The translations under genes were made by a program, and so were the position numbers. The notes below the pieces were generated by a model. The model had not been told where the DNA came from. It saw only the letters and a program-made list of their open reading frames with translations, and searched no databases. Source: an uncultured bacterium (GTDB taxonomy: Bacteria > Myxococcota_A > Polyangia > Polyangiales > Houyiibacteriaceae). From it: 33,837 nucleotides of DNA. Each line of letters opens with the position of its first letter. The first letter of the stretch is position 1. Positions 22,520-30,015 of the stretch are shown piece after piece. The stretch spans positions 81,520 to 115,356 of the forward strand of contig CALJDU010000036.1 of the NCBI GenBank assembly GCA_938024995.1, written 5' to 3'.

Positions 22520-25012
22520 GTGAGCCGCTCACTCTTGGTGTTCGCGATCGCCGCCTCCCTCTCGTGCAGCGGGACGTGCGACTCTGTTAAACGGATCGAG
22601 CGCGGAGACCAGCTCGCGGTTCTCGCGACGACGACAGCGCGCCCTGTTTCGCCCGGAGCGCATCTGGTCATGGAAGGTGACGCGGTGCTCTCGTCAGCAG
22701 CGCTCACGGTCGTCGTCGGCGGGATGCGGCGACGGCCCGAGCTGCGGGGCGCCGTCGTGAGCGTGACGCGCCGTGGCCACGCGGAGGAAGCGATCGCGCT
22801 CGTCGCACCGCGCGTGTGGGTCGCGGGCGGACGTTTCCCGATCGTCATTCGAACCGTCTCGCTCGTCGAGCGACCCGCGCCAACGGTGCGCGTGACCGGG
22901 GTCGCACAGGTCGGGACCCGCGAGCTCCGCGTCACGCGTGAGCTCCACTTGGTCGAGGGGCAAGACGCGCTCGCTTCACGAACGCGTGTGACGTTGGTCC
23001 GAGGGGAAGCGCTCGATGAGGTCGCGTTTGGAGAACGGGTCGCGTGGGGCGGTGGGTCTCCGTTTTCGGCAGAAGGCGAGCGCGTCCCGTTCATCGGTCG
23101 CGAAGGTGACTTTGGCGCGGTCGCGTTCGGGTTCGAGGACAGCTTTGAGGTCGCTCGCGAATACGAACAGCACGGCGACGAGCGTTTTCTTCTGCACACA
23201 GAGCTGCGGGACCGCTCCGCTCCGCTGGCGGTCGGGGGCTCGTTGCGCTCTGGGTCGTGGTTGACGGTGGCGGACGGGTTGGCGACCGCGACGCGCCAGC
23301 TCGGCTGGGCGCGCGGCGAGCGGTTCGAGGAGGTGACCGCGATGCTCCCGCGAACGCCGCCCGGGGCGCGCGCAACGGCGTTCGTCGGAGGCGAGGTCGT
23401 GTCCTTCGGCAAGCCGGACCACGAGGGACGCGTGATCCTGCCCGTTCCGCGAGACGCGTCGGAGATCATCATGGTCGCGACCGCCCACGGTCACGCACCG
23501 AGCGAAGCCGCCATCGTAACGGCCGGAGCTCGCGCGCGGCTGGAGATCCCTCCTGGCGGGCAGCTCCTCGTCAAGATCCGCGACGAGGCAGGAGCGCTCG
23601 TTCCTGGACGGATTCGAGTGCTGGGGATCGAGGGGAGCGCGGCGCCGGACTTTGGCCCCGAGCACCGGGCCGCGGGAGCTAAGCAGACGGTCATCACCGT
23701 GACTGGAGAGATCGAGGTCGCGATCCCGACGGGGCGATACCGGGTGCTCGTTAGCCGCGGTCCGGAGTTCGACTTGCGGAAGGAAGAGGTCGAGGTCACC
23801 GCGACGCGTTCCGCGACGATCGACGTCTCGCTCGCGCACGTGATCGATCCCCGTCGCTGGGTTCCGTCCGACCTCCACGTGCACGCCGCCCCGAGCCCGG
23901 ACAGCGAGGTCTCGCTGGACGACCGCGTCGCGAGCTTGGTCGCAGAGGGCATCCGGTTCGCGGTTCCGACCGAGCACAACCAGGTCGGAGACTACGGCCC
24001 CGCGATCGCGGCGCGCTCGGTCACGCTCTCAAGCGTCACTGGGGTGGAGGTCACCACGTGGGATCCCGCGTTTGGGCACTTCAACGTTTTCCCTTTTCCT
24101 CGCATCGCGGAACGGCCGCGCGGCGGCGCACCGGAGTTCGCGCAGCGCGACCCGGCGACGCTCTTCGCGGAGCTGCGAGAGAGCGAGGACGCGGTGATTC
24201 AGGTCAATCACCCACGCCTCGAACCAGACATCGGATACTTCGACACGTACGGCTACGACGTCGCGACGGGGGCCTACGAACAAGGCTTCAGCGAAGACTT
24301 CGACGTGGTCGAGATCTGGAACGGCTTCGACCTCGCGCGTCCACAAGCCGCCGAGCGTTCGTTTCAAGACTGGCTGGCGATCCTGGCGCGTGGTCGACGC
24401 GTCACGGCGAGCGGCAACAGCGACAGTCACTACGTACGATATCAATGGGCGGGCTACCCGCGGACCTACGTGTGGTCAGAGAGCGGCCCGAACGACCCGC
24501 GCGGGATCATCGAGTCGCTCAAGGCGGGACGGGTCTTCGTGAGCAACGGGCTCTTCCTCGAAGCGGCAGTGAACGGTCGCGGGCCCGGCGAGTTGGTCGA
24601 GGTCGAGGCAGGCGAGATCACGCTCCGCGTCTTGGTTCGCGCTCCTCGTTGGATCGATGCGCGCGCGATCGAGGTCTGGGTCGGGGGTGAGCTTCGCGAG
24701 ACGCGCTTGATCGATCCGCTCCCCGAAGCCGAGCGTCCGGTCGTTCGCTTTGATGAGACGCTCCCGATCGCGATCGAGCGCGACAGCTTCGTGATCGTTC
24801 GGGCGCGCGGCGAAGAGGAGATGACCGCGTTCTTCGGCCGCGCGAACATTCGACCGGGCGCCTTCACGAACCCGATCTTCGTCGACGCGGACGGCGACGG
24901 GCGCACGCCGTGGAAGTCACGTCCCGCGGCGCGTGACGCGAGCCTCGACGCCAGCGACGCGAGCCTCGACGCGAACGGGAGCCTCGACGCGAACGACGCG
25001 AACGCGCGCTAA
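22520..25012 (+). CDS. CehA/McbA-type PHP-domain metallohydrolase, exported
   Basis: Protein of about 830 residues. The N-terminus MSRSLLVFAIAASLSCSGTC is a signal peptide, possibly lipidated, though the lipobox is imperfect. Residues to about 440 are beta-rich domains, including a carboxypeptidase-regulatory-like segment ('GGQLLVKIRDEAGALVPGRI'). The PHP-type catalytic part follows: D451-L-H453-V-H455, E485-H486-N487, a 'QVNHPR' His and N633-S-D635-S-H637. These are the metal ligands expected in CehA/McbA family phosphoesterase or hydrolase domains. The extreme C-terminus is a repetitive Asp/Ala/Ser/Leu tail encoded by tandem DNA repeats. The start is GTG at 22520; a TTG at 22517 is in frame. 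Substrate unknown. Its stop overlaps that of the convergent gene. Confidence 0.88.
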   Translation: MSRSLLVFAIAASLSCSGTCDSVKRIERGDQLAVLATTTARPVSPGAHLVMEGDAVLSSAALTVVVGGMRRRPELRGAVVSVTRRGHAEEAIALVAPRVWVAGGRFPIVIRTVSLVERPAPTVRVTGVAQVGTRELRVTRELHLVEGQDALASRTRVTLVRGEALDEVAFGERVAWGGGSPFSAEGERVPFIGREGDFGAVAFGFEDSFEVAREYEQHGDERFLLHTELRDRSAPLAVGGSLRSGSWLTVADGLATATRQLGWARGERFEEVTAMLPRTPPGARATAFVGGEVVSFGKPDHEGRVILPVPRDASEIIMVATAHGHAPSEAAIVTAGARARLEIPPGGQLLVKIRDEAGALVPGRIRVLGIEGSAAPDFGPEHRAAGAKQTVITVTGEIEVAIPTGRYRVLVSRGPEFDLRKEEVEVTATRSATIDVSLAHVIDPRRWVPSDLHVHAAPSPDSEVSLDDRVASLVAEGIRFAVPTEHNQVGDYGPAIAARSVTLSSVTGVEVTTWDPAFGHFNVFPFPRIAERPRGGAPEFAQRDPATLFAELRESEDAVIQVNHPRLEPDIGYFDTYGYDVATGAYEQGFSEDFDVVEIWNGFDLARPQAAERSFQDWLAILARGRRVTASGNSDSHYVRYQWAGYPRTYVWSESGPNDPRGIIESLKAGRVFVSNGLFLEAAVNGRGPGELVEVEAGEITLRVLVRAPRWIDARAIEVWVGGELRETRLIDPLPEAERPVVRFDETLPIAIERDSFVIVRARGEEEMTAFFGRANIRPGAFTNPIFVDADGDGRTPWKSRPAARDASLDASDASLDANGSLDANDANAR
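24935..25006. repeat. Coding minisatellite in the metallohydrolase C-terminus
   Basis: GACGCGAGCCTCGACGC occurs at 24935-24951 and 24956-24972 and again in part to 24990, giving repeated Asp-Ala-Ser-Leu-Asp-Ala in the protein tail. Such repeats can change copy number by slippage. Confidence 0.6.
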
Positions 25013-25560
25013 CGAAAGATCAGCGCTCCGTTGCTCTCGAGCGCGATTTGGGCGTTCTCCTCAAGGATGTCTCGCGCTTCCCGAACATCGTCGAGATCTT
25101 CTTGATCGGGGAGCGCGGCGCGAAGCGCGTCGAGCTCAGCGAGCAGGGGGCGCAGCCCGCACACAAACACCCGGGCGACCTCATCCCAGATCGGGGCCCT
25201 GACATCGCTCGCGACGTACGAGCCTTCATTGTCGCCGTGGCAGATCAAGTGGCTACGCATGGCGTCGAGCTGCTCGTTCATCAACATGCGCTCCCACGGA
25301 CGAACGCCGTTCGACGCATCGATCTGCTGGATCATGGTGGCGCCCTCTGGGGGGGCTTGAGGTGGCGCGACGCCGGTCACCGGCAGGCCGTTGAGTTGAA
25401 GCGCTCTCGCTCGCCGGAGCAGACCGAACCACCGATAGGGCATGTGATCCATCTCGGGGTGGCGGCCAACACGCCGACCGGCGATGGGCGGGACCCCGAG
25501 CCGCGAAAGCTGCGCGTTTAGTTCCTTGCTCGACCCGACGATCTCGAAACCTAGACCCAT
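25009..25560 (-). CDS. Hypothetical protein
   Basis: Protein of 183 residues, not recognised. It is hydrophilic with no signal peptide or membrane helix. It has a basic N-terminal half with Pro-rich 'VAPPQAPPEGATMIQQIDAS' and an acidic helical C-terminal half ('LDALRAALPDQEDLDDVREA'). Two Cys (LICHGD and FVCGL) are present, but no CxxCH haem motif. A TAGCCT box lies 6 nt upstream of the ATG on the minus strand. Its stop shares CTAA with the stop of the convergent metallohydrolase gene. The reading frame is well delimited and base use is like its neighbours, so it is probably real. Confidence 0.68.
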   Translation of the reverse strand: MGLGFEIVGSSKELNAQLSRLGVPPIAGRRVGRHPEMDHMPYRWFGLLRRARALQLNGLPVTGVAPPQAPPEGATMIQQIDASNGVRPWERMLMNEQLDAMRSHLICHGDNEGSYVASDVRAPIWDEVARVFVCGLRPLLAELDALRAALPDQEDLDDVREARDILEENAQIALESNGALIFR

Positions 25561-25566
25561 GCCGAG

Positions 25567-25572
25567 AGGCTA
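25567..25572 (-). promoter_or_regulatory. -10 box of the hypothetical gene starting at 25560
   Basis: TAGCCT on the minus strand, 6 nt before the ATG, no Shine-Dalgarno. It fits the leaderless pattern seen at other genes in the window. Confidence 0.4.
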
Positions 25573-25738
25573 CCGCGCGCGAAGCGAACTTCTTCCCAGA
25601 ACCTTTGGAGTAGGCGGCTTCGTCGTCTCCTACGTCTGCAAGCGCGTGAAGGACTGGCGCGTCATCATCGAAGAGCACCGACCGCAGTCGACCGTTGCTC
25701 GGGGGGAGGTTGTCGTTTCTGACGTCGTAGGTGGTTCC

Positions 25739-25948
25739 ATGGAGAACTTTGTCCGCCCCGCGTTCCTGACCCTCGCCGGAGGTTTCCTCGCGGCTCAACC
25801 TTTCTTCTCCGACACGCGTTGGGAGTGGAACGGGCTGCCGACGAACATGGTCGGCTACTTCTTCCTTGGTGGCGGTCTGCTTTGGCTCGCGGGCGCGACC
25901 GTCTCGACGTTGAGAGAACGGCCAAACGCGTCCGACGCCGCGAGCTAG
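25739..25948 (+). CDS. Small two-helix membrane protein, possibly cut by an element
   Basis: Protein of 69 residues starting MENFVRPAFLTLAGGFLAAQ. Two hydrophobic segments (about 5-20 and 37-58) flank a short polar loop, so it is likely an inner-membrane protein; no family was recognised. ATG at 25739 has AGGTGG 5-6 nt upstream. The frame is open further upstream to 25484, and an ATG at 25559 forms a CATG palindrome with the start of the divergent gene, but that longer version lacks a ribosome site. The TAG stop is the first TAG of the 166-bp mobile element, so the original C-terminus may have been changed by its insertion. Confidence 0.6.
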   Translation: MENFVRPAFLTLAGGFLAAQPFFSDTRWEWNGLPTNMVGYFFLGGGLLWLAGATVSTLRERPNASDAAS

Positions 25949-26110
25949 AGCGCGATTCGAAATAGGTGGGCGCGCTTCGCCGCCGGGGTCAGCTCATCTC
26001 CGTCCATCCGCTCACGCTCGCCATAGCTCGCTATTCCTCGGTTCGAGGACGGTGGGTCTGAACCCACCTCAAGACCGAATCACGCCCACCTCTTTCGAAT
26101 CTCGCTCTAG
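25945..26110. mobile_element. MITE-like element, copy 1 (166 bp)
   Basis: The element runs from CTAG to CTAG. The left end reads CTAGAGCGCGATTCGAAATA and the inverted right end CTAGAGCGAGATTCGAAAGA, continuing to 28 bp with two mismatches. A TA (or the whole CTAG) at each border looks like the target duplication of an IS630/Tc1-mariner-type transposase. Inside are small hairpins: ATAGC-TC-GCTAT, CCTCG-GTT-CGAGG and GGTGGGT-CTGA-ACCCACC. It has no coding capacity. It differs from copy 2 at about nine positions and lies in the opposite orientation. It separates the convergent 3' ends of the small membrane-protein gene and the ATP-grasp gene. Confidence 0.85.
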
Positions 26111-26120
26111 CGAGCCGTGC

Positions 26121-27047
26121 CTATCTCGACATCCGGTCAACGAGAAAGTCCGCGACGCGTTCGAAGGGATCGAAACCAAAGTGTTCGCCGATGGGTCTCC
26201 TGAGGTTCGAATTGGCGTTGATGTCGTAAAACACACGTCGCCCGTCTGGCGTTTCCAGGTATTCGATTCCAGCGACATCGAGCCCGCCGAGCGCGCAAAT
26301 GCGTTTCCCGATTTCGACCGCCGCTTCCGGGACGTCCGCGAACGGCTCGAAGCGCGGCGGGGGTGCTGTGAAATTGACCTCACAACTACCTTCACCGCCA
26401 TCTCCTGGATTACATTCTTCGCTCGGACACAGGTTGAAGACCTCGCCTTCGGAAAAGACCTTCATCGCGTACAAGAGTTCGCCGCCTAGGAACTCCATCC
26501 GTACGACGTGTTCGTGGGGAAGATATTCCTGCAGTAACATCACATAGTCGGGGCGCCAGATGTCTTCTTCGGCGGACAAAATCGTTCGAACTTCATCGAG
26601 TGATTCGACTTTGAACATACGCGCGCCGCTACCACCTTGGTTTGGCTTGAGGATCGCGGGGAATGAAAAATCGACTCCGTCGAGGGCGTCGACGTGATTG
26701 AACGCGATCGTTTTCGGGTGGTCGATACCTTCGCGTTCGAGCACGCGAGACTGCAGGGCTTTGTTGAGTTCAAACCGAAACGCGCTCGAACCGTTGATAA
26801 CGTCGGCGCCATCACTTTCGAGGATCTCCATCAGGCTCAACGCCCAAGGAACCGCATGAGTGTTGCCACGTAGATAGGCGCTTGGTGACGCTTGATTGAA
26901 AAATACGGTGTCGCCCGGGGTAGCCAAGTCGTCGCGAATGCCAGCCTTTAGATCGATGGTGTCATAGTCGATTTTGCGCGCATCGAGGACGGCGAACAAA
27001 GGCAATTGCCACTTTGGGTGCTCGAACAATATCGTCAGTGACTTCAC
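26121..27047 (-). CDS. RimK-like ATP-grasp ligase
   Basis: Protein of 308 residues. The layout is that of an ATP-grasp carboxylate-amine ligase: pre-ATP-grasp part (1-95), Lys134 and the glycine loop PNQGGSG (135-141), the adenine-contact 'LLQEYLPHEHVVRMEFLGGE' (QEY 173-175), 'GLDVAGIEYLE' and the metal-binding DINANSN (275-281). A Cys-containing loop (NLCPSEECNPGDGGEGSCEV, 205-224) is distinctive. Such enzymes join an acid to an amine through an acyl-phosphate; the partners are unknown and no precursor peptide gene is nearby. The GTG at 27047 has a perfect GGAGG site; an upstream start at 27095 would be poorer. The gene is visibly less G+C-rich than all its neighbours and lies between two inverted mobile elements, suggesting acquisition by transfer. 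Confidence 0.9.
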   Translation of the reverse strand: MKSLTILFEHPKWQLPLFAVLDARKIDYDTIDLKAGIRDDLATPGDTVFFNQASPSAYLRGNTHAVPWALSLMEILESDGADVINGSSAFRFELNKALQSRVLEREGIDHPKTIAFNHVDALDGVDFSFPAILKPNQGGSGARMFKVESLDEVRTILSAEEDIWRPDYVMLLQEYLPHEHVVRMEFLGGELLYAMKVFSEGEVFNLCPSEECNPGDGGEGSCEVNFTAPPPRFEPFADVPEAAVEIGKRICALGGLDVAGIEYLETPDGRRVFYDINANSNLRRPIGEHFGFDPFERVADFLVDRMSR

Positions 27048-27066
27048 AGGACCTCCAGGTGGCGAC

Positions 27067-27095
27067 GCTGTACGATCTCTGCGCGATGCCTGCAA
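27067..27095 (-). promoter_or_regulatory. Weak candidate promoter of the ATP-grasp gene
   Basis: On the minus strand TTGCAG is followed after 17 bp by TACAGC, ending 19 nt before the start codon. Each hexamer matches only half of consensus. If real, the gene would be expressed independently of the element. Confidence 0.25.
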
Positions 27096-27117
27096 GAGGT
27101 CGACTGGCCGCGGCGCT

Positions 27118-27283
27118 CTAGAGCGTGATTCGAAATAGGTGGGCGTGATTCGGTGTTGAGGTGGGTTCAGACCCGCCGTCCTCGAACCGAGGAATAGCGA
27201 GCTATGGCGAGCGTGAGCGGATGGGCGGAGATGGGCCGACCCCGCCGGCGAAGCGCGCCCACCTATTTCGAATCACGCTCTAG
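27118..27283. mobile_element. MITE-like element, copy 2 (166 bp, inverted relative to copy 1)
   Basis: Exactly the same length as copy 1 and about 95% identical in reverse complement. Both ends read CTAGAGCGTGATTCGAAATA, with perfect identity over 28 bp. The left flank CGCTC just outside mirrors the element end (CGCTCTAGAGCG), suggesting either a preferred target or a remnant of another end. It lies 70 bp upstream of the ATP-grasp start and its right CTAG overlaps the stop codon of the namZ-like gene. Confidence 0.87.
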
Positions 27284-28440
27284 TACAAGAGCCAGGGGGC
27301 GCGCGCTTCGGCGAATCGCGCGGCGCCCTCTTTGTCCTTCGCGAGGTAGTCCTCAAGCGAAGCGCGATCGTTGACCAGCTGACGATACGCCGGACCACCG
27401 GCGAGGAGATCGATCGCGGGACGCTTGGTCTCGTACTCGTACTCTTCGGTGCGCCACGGGAACTGCTCCTCGGGCAGCATCGGGATCGCGCGCGCGATCA
27501 AGCGGTAGTACGCCTCGACGCTACGGAAGCGGGCGCGATCATGAACATGGACCTGCACACCGCCGCAGCTCTGCTTCGCGTGCTTTTGGAAGGTCGGCTC
27601 GAAGCGAAGTGGCCGAAGCGTAGCGCCTTCGACTTCCAGCTCTGCGAGCGCCCGTGGGTCGACACCGGGAGCACCGAAGATCTCGAAGGGGCGCGTGGTC
27701 CCGCGACCCTCGCTCATCGTCGTTCCCTCGATGAGACACCCGCCGGGGTAGACGATGGCGGTGTCGGGCGTCGGCATGTTCGGCGAAGGGAGCACCCACG
27801 GCAGGCCGGTCTCTGTAAAGAGCATCTCGCGCTTCCAGCCGTCCATCTTCACGACCGTGAGCGACGCTTCGTCGAGCCGTTCGTGTTCGCGCACCATCGT
27901 CGCGATCTCGCCGATGGTCATCCCGTGGCGGGTCGCGACCTCGTACGCCCCGATGAAGGAGCGGTAGCCGGGACGCTGCGGGGCGCCTTCCACCACGTCG
28001 CCGCCGAGCGGGTTGGGCCGGTCGAGCACCATGACCTCGACCCCGAGCCGCGCCGCCACGCGCAACATGAAGGCGGTGGTCCAGACGTAGGTGTAGTAGC
28101 GGGAGCCGACGTCTTGCAGGTCGACGATGATGAGGTCGATCCCCTCGAGATGACTGGGTCGCGGGGCGAGGTCAGACGCGTACTCTCCGTAGAGCGAGTG
28201 GATCCGTGGCCCGCTCGTGGTCTGCTCCGCCGCCACACCGATCATGTCTTGGGCGGCCGCGTCGAGACCGTGCTCGGGGCCGAAGAGCGCGATGAGCTCC
28301 GCGCCTGCGGACCGAACGATCTCTTTCGCGTGAACGAGCCGGCGGTCCACGCTCGCGGGGTGGGTGAGCAAGCCGACCTTGCGGCCCTTGATGTTGAGGT
28401 CGCCGCGCGCGAGGCGGTCGAGTCCTGTCGCGACGGTCAT
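27280..28440 (-). CDS. namZ: NamZ-like exo-beta-N-acetylmuramidase (DUF1343)
   Basis: Protein of 386 residues of the DUF1343/YbbC family, whose Bacillus member NamZ removes terminal N-acetylmuramic acid from peptidoglycan fragments. Family motifs are 'KVGLLTHPASVD', 'LIALFGPEHGLDAAAQD' (GPEHG 54-58), 'IHSLYGEYASDLAPRPSHLEGIDLIIVDLQDVGSRYYTYVWT' in pieces, 'VLDRPNPLGGDVVEG', 'LPWVLPSPNMPTPDTAIVYPG' and 'EGTTMSEGRGTTRPFEIFGAPG'. It is full length. No signal peptide is seen, so it would act in the cytoplasm on recycled muropeptides unless exported otherwise. Its ATG overlaps the pyrB stop (ATGA), so it is the last gene of the pyrR-pyrB operon. The stop codon lies in the border of the adjacent mobile element. 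Confidence 0.9.
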   Translation of the reverse strand: MTVATGLDRLARGDLNIKGRKVGLLTHPASVDRRLVHAKEIVRSAGAELIALFGPEHGLDAAAQDMIGVAAEQTTSGPRIHSLYGEYASDLAPRPSHLEGIDLIIVDLQDVGSRYYTYVWTTAFMLRVAARLGVEVMVLDRPNPLGGDVVEGAPQRPGYRSFIGAYEVATRHGMTIGEIATMVREHERLDEASLTVVKMDGWKREMLFTETGLPWVLPSPNMPTPDTAIVYPGGCLIEGTTMSEGRGTTRPFEIFGAPGVDPRALAELEVEGATLRPLRFEPTFQKHAKQSCGGVQVHVHDRARFRSVEAYYRLIARAIPMLPEEQFPWRTEEYEYETKRPAIDLLAGGPAYRQLVNDRASLEDYLAKDKEGAARFAEARAPWLLY

Positions 28441-29378
28441 GATGTTTCCTTGAGTTCCGTAATTTCGCCTGTGAGGAGGTAGAGCAGCGCCATTCGGATC
28501 GCGACTCCGGCTTCTACCTGATCGAGCACCGCGCTCTGCGCACCGTCGGCGACCGCGGGCTCGATCTCCACGCCGCGGTTCATGGGGCCCGGATGCATGA
28601 CGATGACGTCGTCGCTCGCGAGCGCGAGGCGTCGCTCGTTGATCCCGAATGTGCGGCTGTACTCGCGCAGGCTTGGCAAGAGGGCGCCGCGGAGACGCTC
28701 GCGCTGAATGCGCAAGATCATCAGCACGTCGACATCGGCGATTCCCTTCTCGACGTCGTCATAAATCGTGACGCCCATCTCCTCGAAGCCGCGCGGGATC
28801 AAGGTGCGCGGCGCGACGACGCGAACCTCTGCGCCGAAGAGGTTGAGCAAGCGAACGTTGCTCCGCGCGACGCGGGAGTGCGCGACGTCGCCGCAGATAG
28901 CCACCTTCAGACCGTCGAGTGAGCCGCGCTTCTTCCGAATCGTAAAGGCGTCGAGGAGCGCCTGGGTCGGATGTGCGTGCATACCGTCGCCCGCGTTGAT
29001 GACGCCGCAGCGGAGGTTCTTGTCCAAGAAGGAAGGCGCGCCTGAGGCAGAGTGACGAACGATGACGATGTCGGGGTGCATCGCCTCGAGCGTCTTGACC
29101 GTGTCGTAGAGCGTCTCGCCTTTCTTCACGCTCGAGGCGGAGACGTTCATGTTGATGACGTCCGCGCTCATGCGCTTGCCCGCGATCTCAAAAGAGGTGC
29201 GGGTGCGGGTCGACGCTTCGTAGAAGAGATTGATCACCGTCTTGCCGCGAAGAGTGGGGACCTTGCGGATCGGGCGACGACTGACTTCGAAGAAGGCGTC
29301 GGCGCTCTTGAAGATCGTGTCGACGTCTCCTCGGCTCAGCGTGTCGACGTCCAAGAGGGAGCGATGAGAGAACGTCAT
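28437..29378 (-). CDS. pyrB: Aspartate carbamoyltransferase catalytic subunit
   Basis: Protein of 313 residues, standard length. It makes N-carbamoyl-aspartate from carbamoyl phosphate and aspartate, the committed step of pyrimidine synthesis. Visible motifs are the carbamoyl-phosphate site STRTRTSFE (56-64), the 'SSVKKGET' loop (82-89), HPTQALLDAFTI (136-147) and the aspartate-site 'MHPGPMNRGVEI'. No regulatory subunit gene (pyrI) or dihydroorotase gene is adjacent. The start codon overlaps the pyrR stop and the stop overlaps the namZ start, each by 4 bp, so all three are co-translated. Confidence 0.97.
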   Translation of the reverse strand: MTFSHRSLLDVDTLSRGDVDTIFKSADAFFEVSRRPIRKVPTLRGKTVINLFYEASTRTRTSFEIAGKRMSADVINMNVSASSVKKGETLYDTVKTLEAMHPDIVIVRHSASGAPSFLDKNLRCGVINAGDGMHAHPTQALLDAFTIRKKRGSLDGLKVAICGDVAHSRVARSNVRLLNLFGAEVRVVAPRTLIPRGFEEMGVTIYDDVEKGIADVDVLMILRIQRERLRGALLPSLREYSRTFGINERRLALASDDVIVMHPGPMNRGVEIEPAVADGAQSAVLDQVEAGVAIRMALLYLLTGEITELKETS

Positions 29379-29926
29379 GAGGGGCTCGCGGTCCGGCGGA
29401 GGACGACGTCATCTTCGCGCGAAGATGGGTGGACGGTCACCTCGAGTCGTTCGTTCGCGCGCAGCGTCAGCGTCTTCCCGACAAAGTCAGCAGAGATGGG
29501 CAGCTCGCGACCGCCGCGGTCACAGAGCACCAGGAGGTAGATGCGGCGCGGGCGCCCGTAGTCGAAGATGCAGTCAATCGCGGCGCGGATGGTTCTCCCC
29601 GTCTGCAGCACGTCGTCGACCAGGACGACATCGCGGCCGCGGAGATCGAAAGGGACGTGGCTCGGCCCGATCTTGGGATCGGGGAGCGCGGTCGCGGCAT
29701 CATCGCGATAGAGCGCGATGTCGACGAAGCCCATGTCGGTCGTCGAACCACTGTCGAGAAGTGCAGCTAAGCGCGCGGTGAGCCCGACGCCTCCGCGTCG
29801 GATCCCGATGAGCGCGGGCCGGCTCACCTCTTCGCGTACCTCGGCGGCGAGACGTTCAATGGTGCGCTCGATCGCGTCCTTGGTCATGACGACCGAGATC
29901 TCGCCAGCGCTCGTTGTCTCGGCCAC
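29375..29926 (-). CDS. pyrR: PyrR-like regulator/uracil phosphoribosyltransferase
   Basis: Protein of 183 residues. The PRPP-binding motif VLVDDVLQTGRT (101-112) and 'ALIGIRRGGVGLTARLA' match PyrR, a dual uracil phosphoribosyltransferase and, in Firmicutes, an mRNA-binding attenuator of pyr operons. The start used is GTG at 29926, with a TAGATC box 5 nt upstream. The usual family N-terminus (M.K..I....I.R.I.R.A.EI) begins at an internal ATG at 29887, which would give 170 residues. With so short a leader there is no room for a PyrR attenuator ahead of the operon, so it may act only as an enzyme or elsewhere. Confidence 0.94.
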   Translation of the reverse strand: MAETTSAGEISVVMTKDAIERTIERLAAEVREEVSRPALIGIRRGGVGLTARLAALLDSGSTTDMGFVDIALYRDDAATALPDPKIGPSHVPFDLRGRDVVLVDDVLQTGRTIRAAIDCIFDYGRPRRIYLLVLCDRGGRELPISADFVGKTLTLRANERLEVTVHPSSREDDVVLRRTASPS

Positions 29927-29931
29927 GGCGG

Positions 29932-29937
29932 GATCTA
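29932..29937 (-). promoter_or_regulatory. -10 box of the pyrR-pyrB-namZ operon
   Basis: TAGATC on the minus strand, 5 nt upstream of the GTG at 29926, in an 89-bp divergent gap shared with the symporter gene. No Shine-Dalgarno is visible. Confidence 0.4.
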
Positions 29938-29997
29938 CGCGCGGTGGCGAACCGGCGTCAACCGCCTCTACATAGGCGGCTGTTCTCGGCGCGCGGC

Positions 29998-30006
29998 TGG
30001 TAGACT
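29998..30006 (+). promoter_or_regulatory. Extended -10 box of the symporter operon
   Basis: TGG-TAGACT is a good extended -10, 9 nt before the GTG at 30016. No clear -35 or Shine-Dalgarno was found. Confidence 0.45.
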
Positions 30007-30015
30007 CTCCGCCGC

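Noticed and set aside
22213..23472. 419-codon minus-strand frame opposite the DUF4190-like and metallohydrolase genes
   Set aside because: Ser/Thr/Pro/Arg-rich shadow spanning two convincing plus-strand genes.
26121..27047. Graspetide (RiPP) biosynthesis cluster
   Set aside because: No precursor-peptide frame with a repeated acidic core and no exporter lie next to the ATP-grasp gene.
25945..27283. A complete insertion sequence carrying its own transposase
   Set aside because: The enclosed gene is an ATP-grasp ligase; no DDE transposase frame exists between or within the elements.
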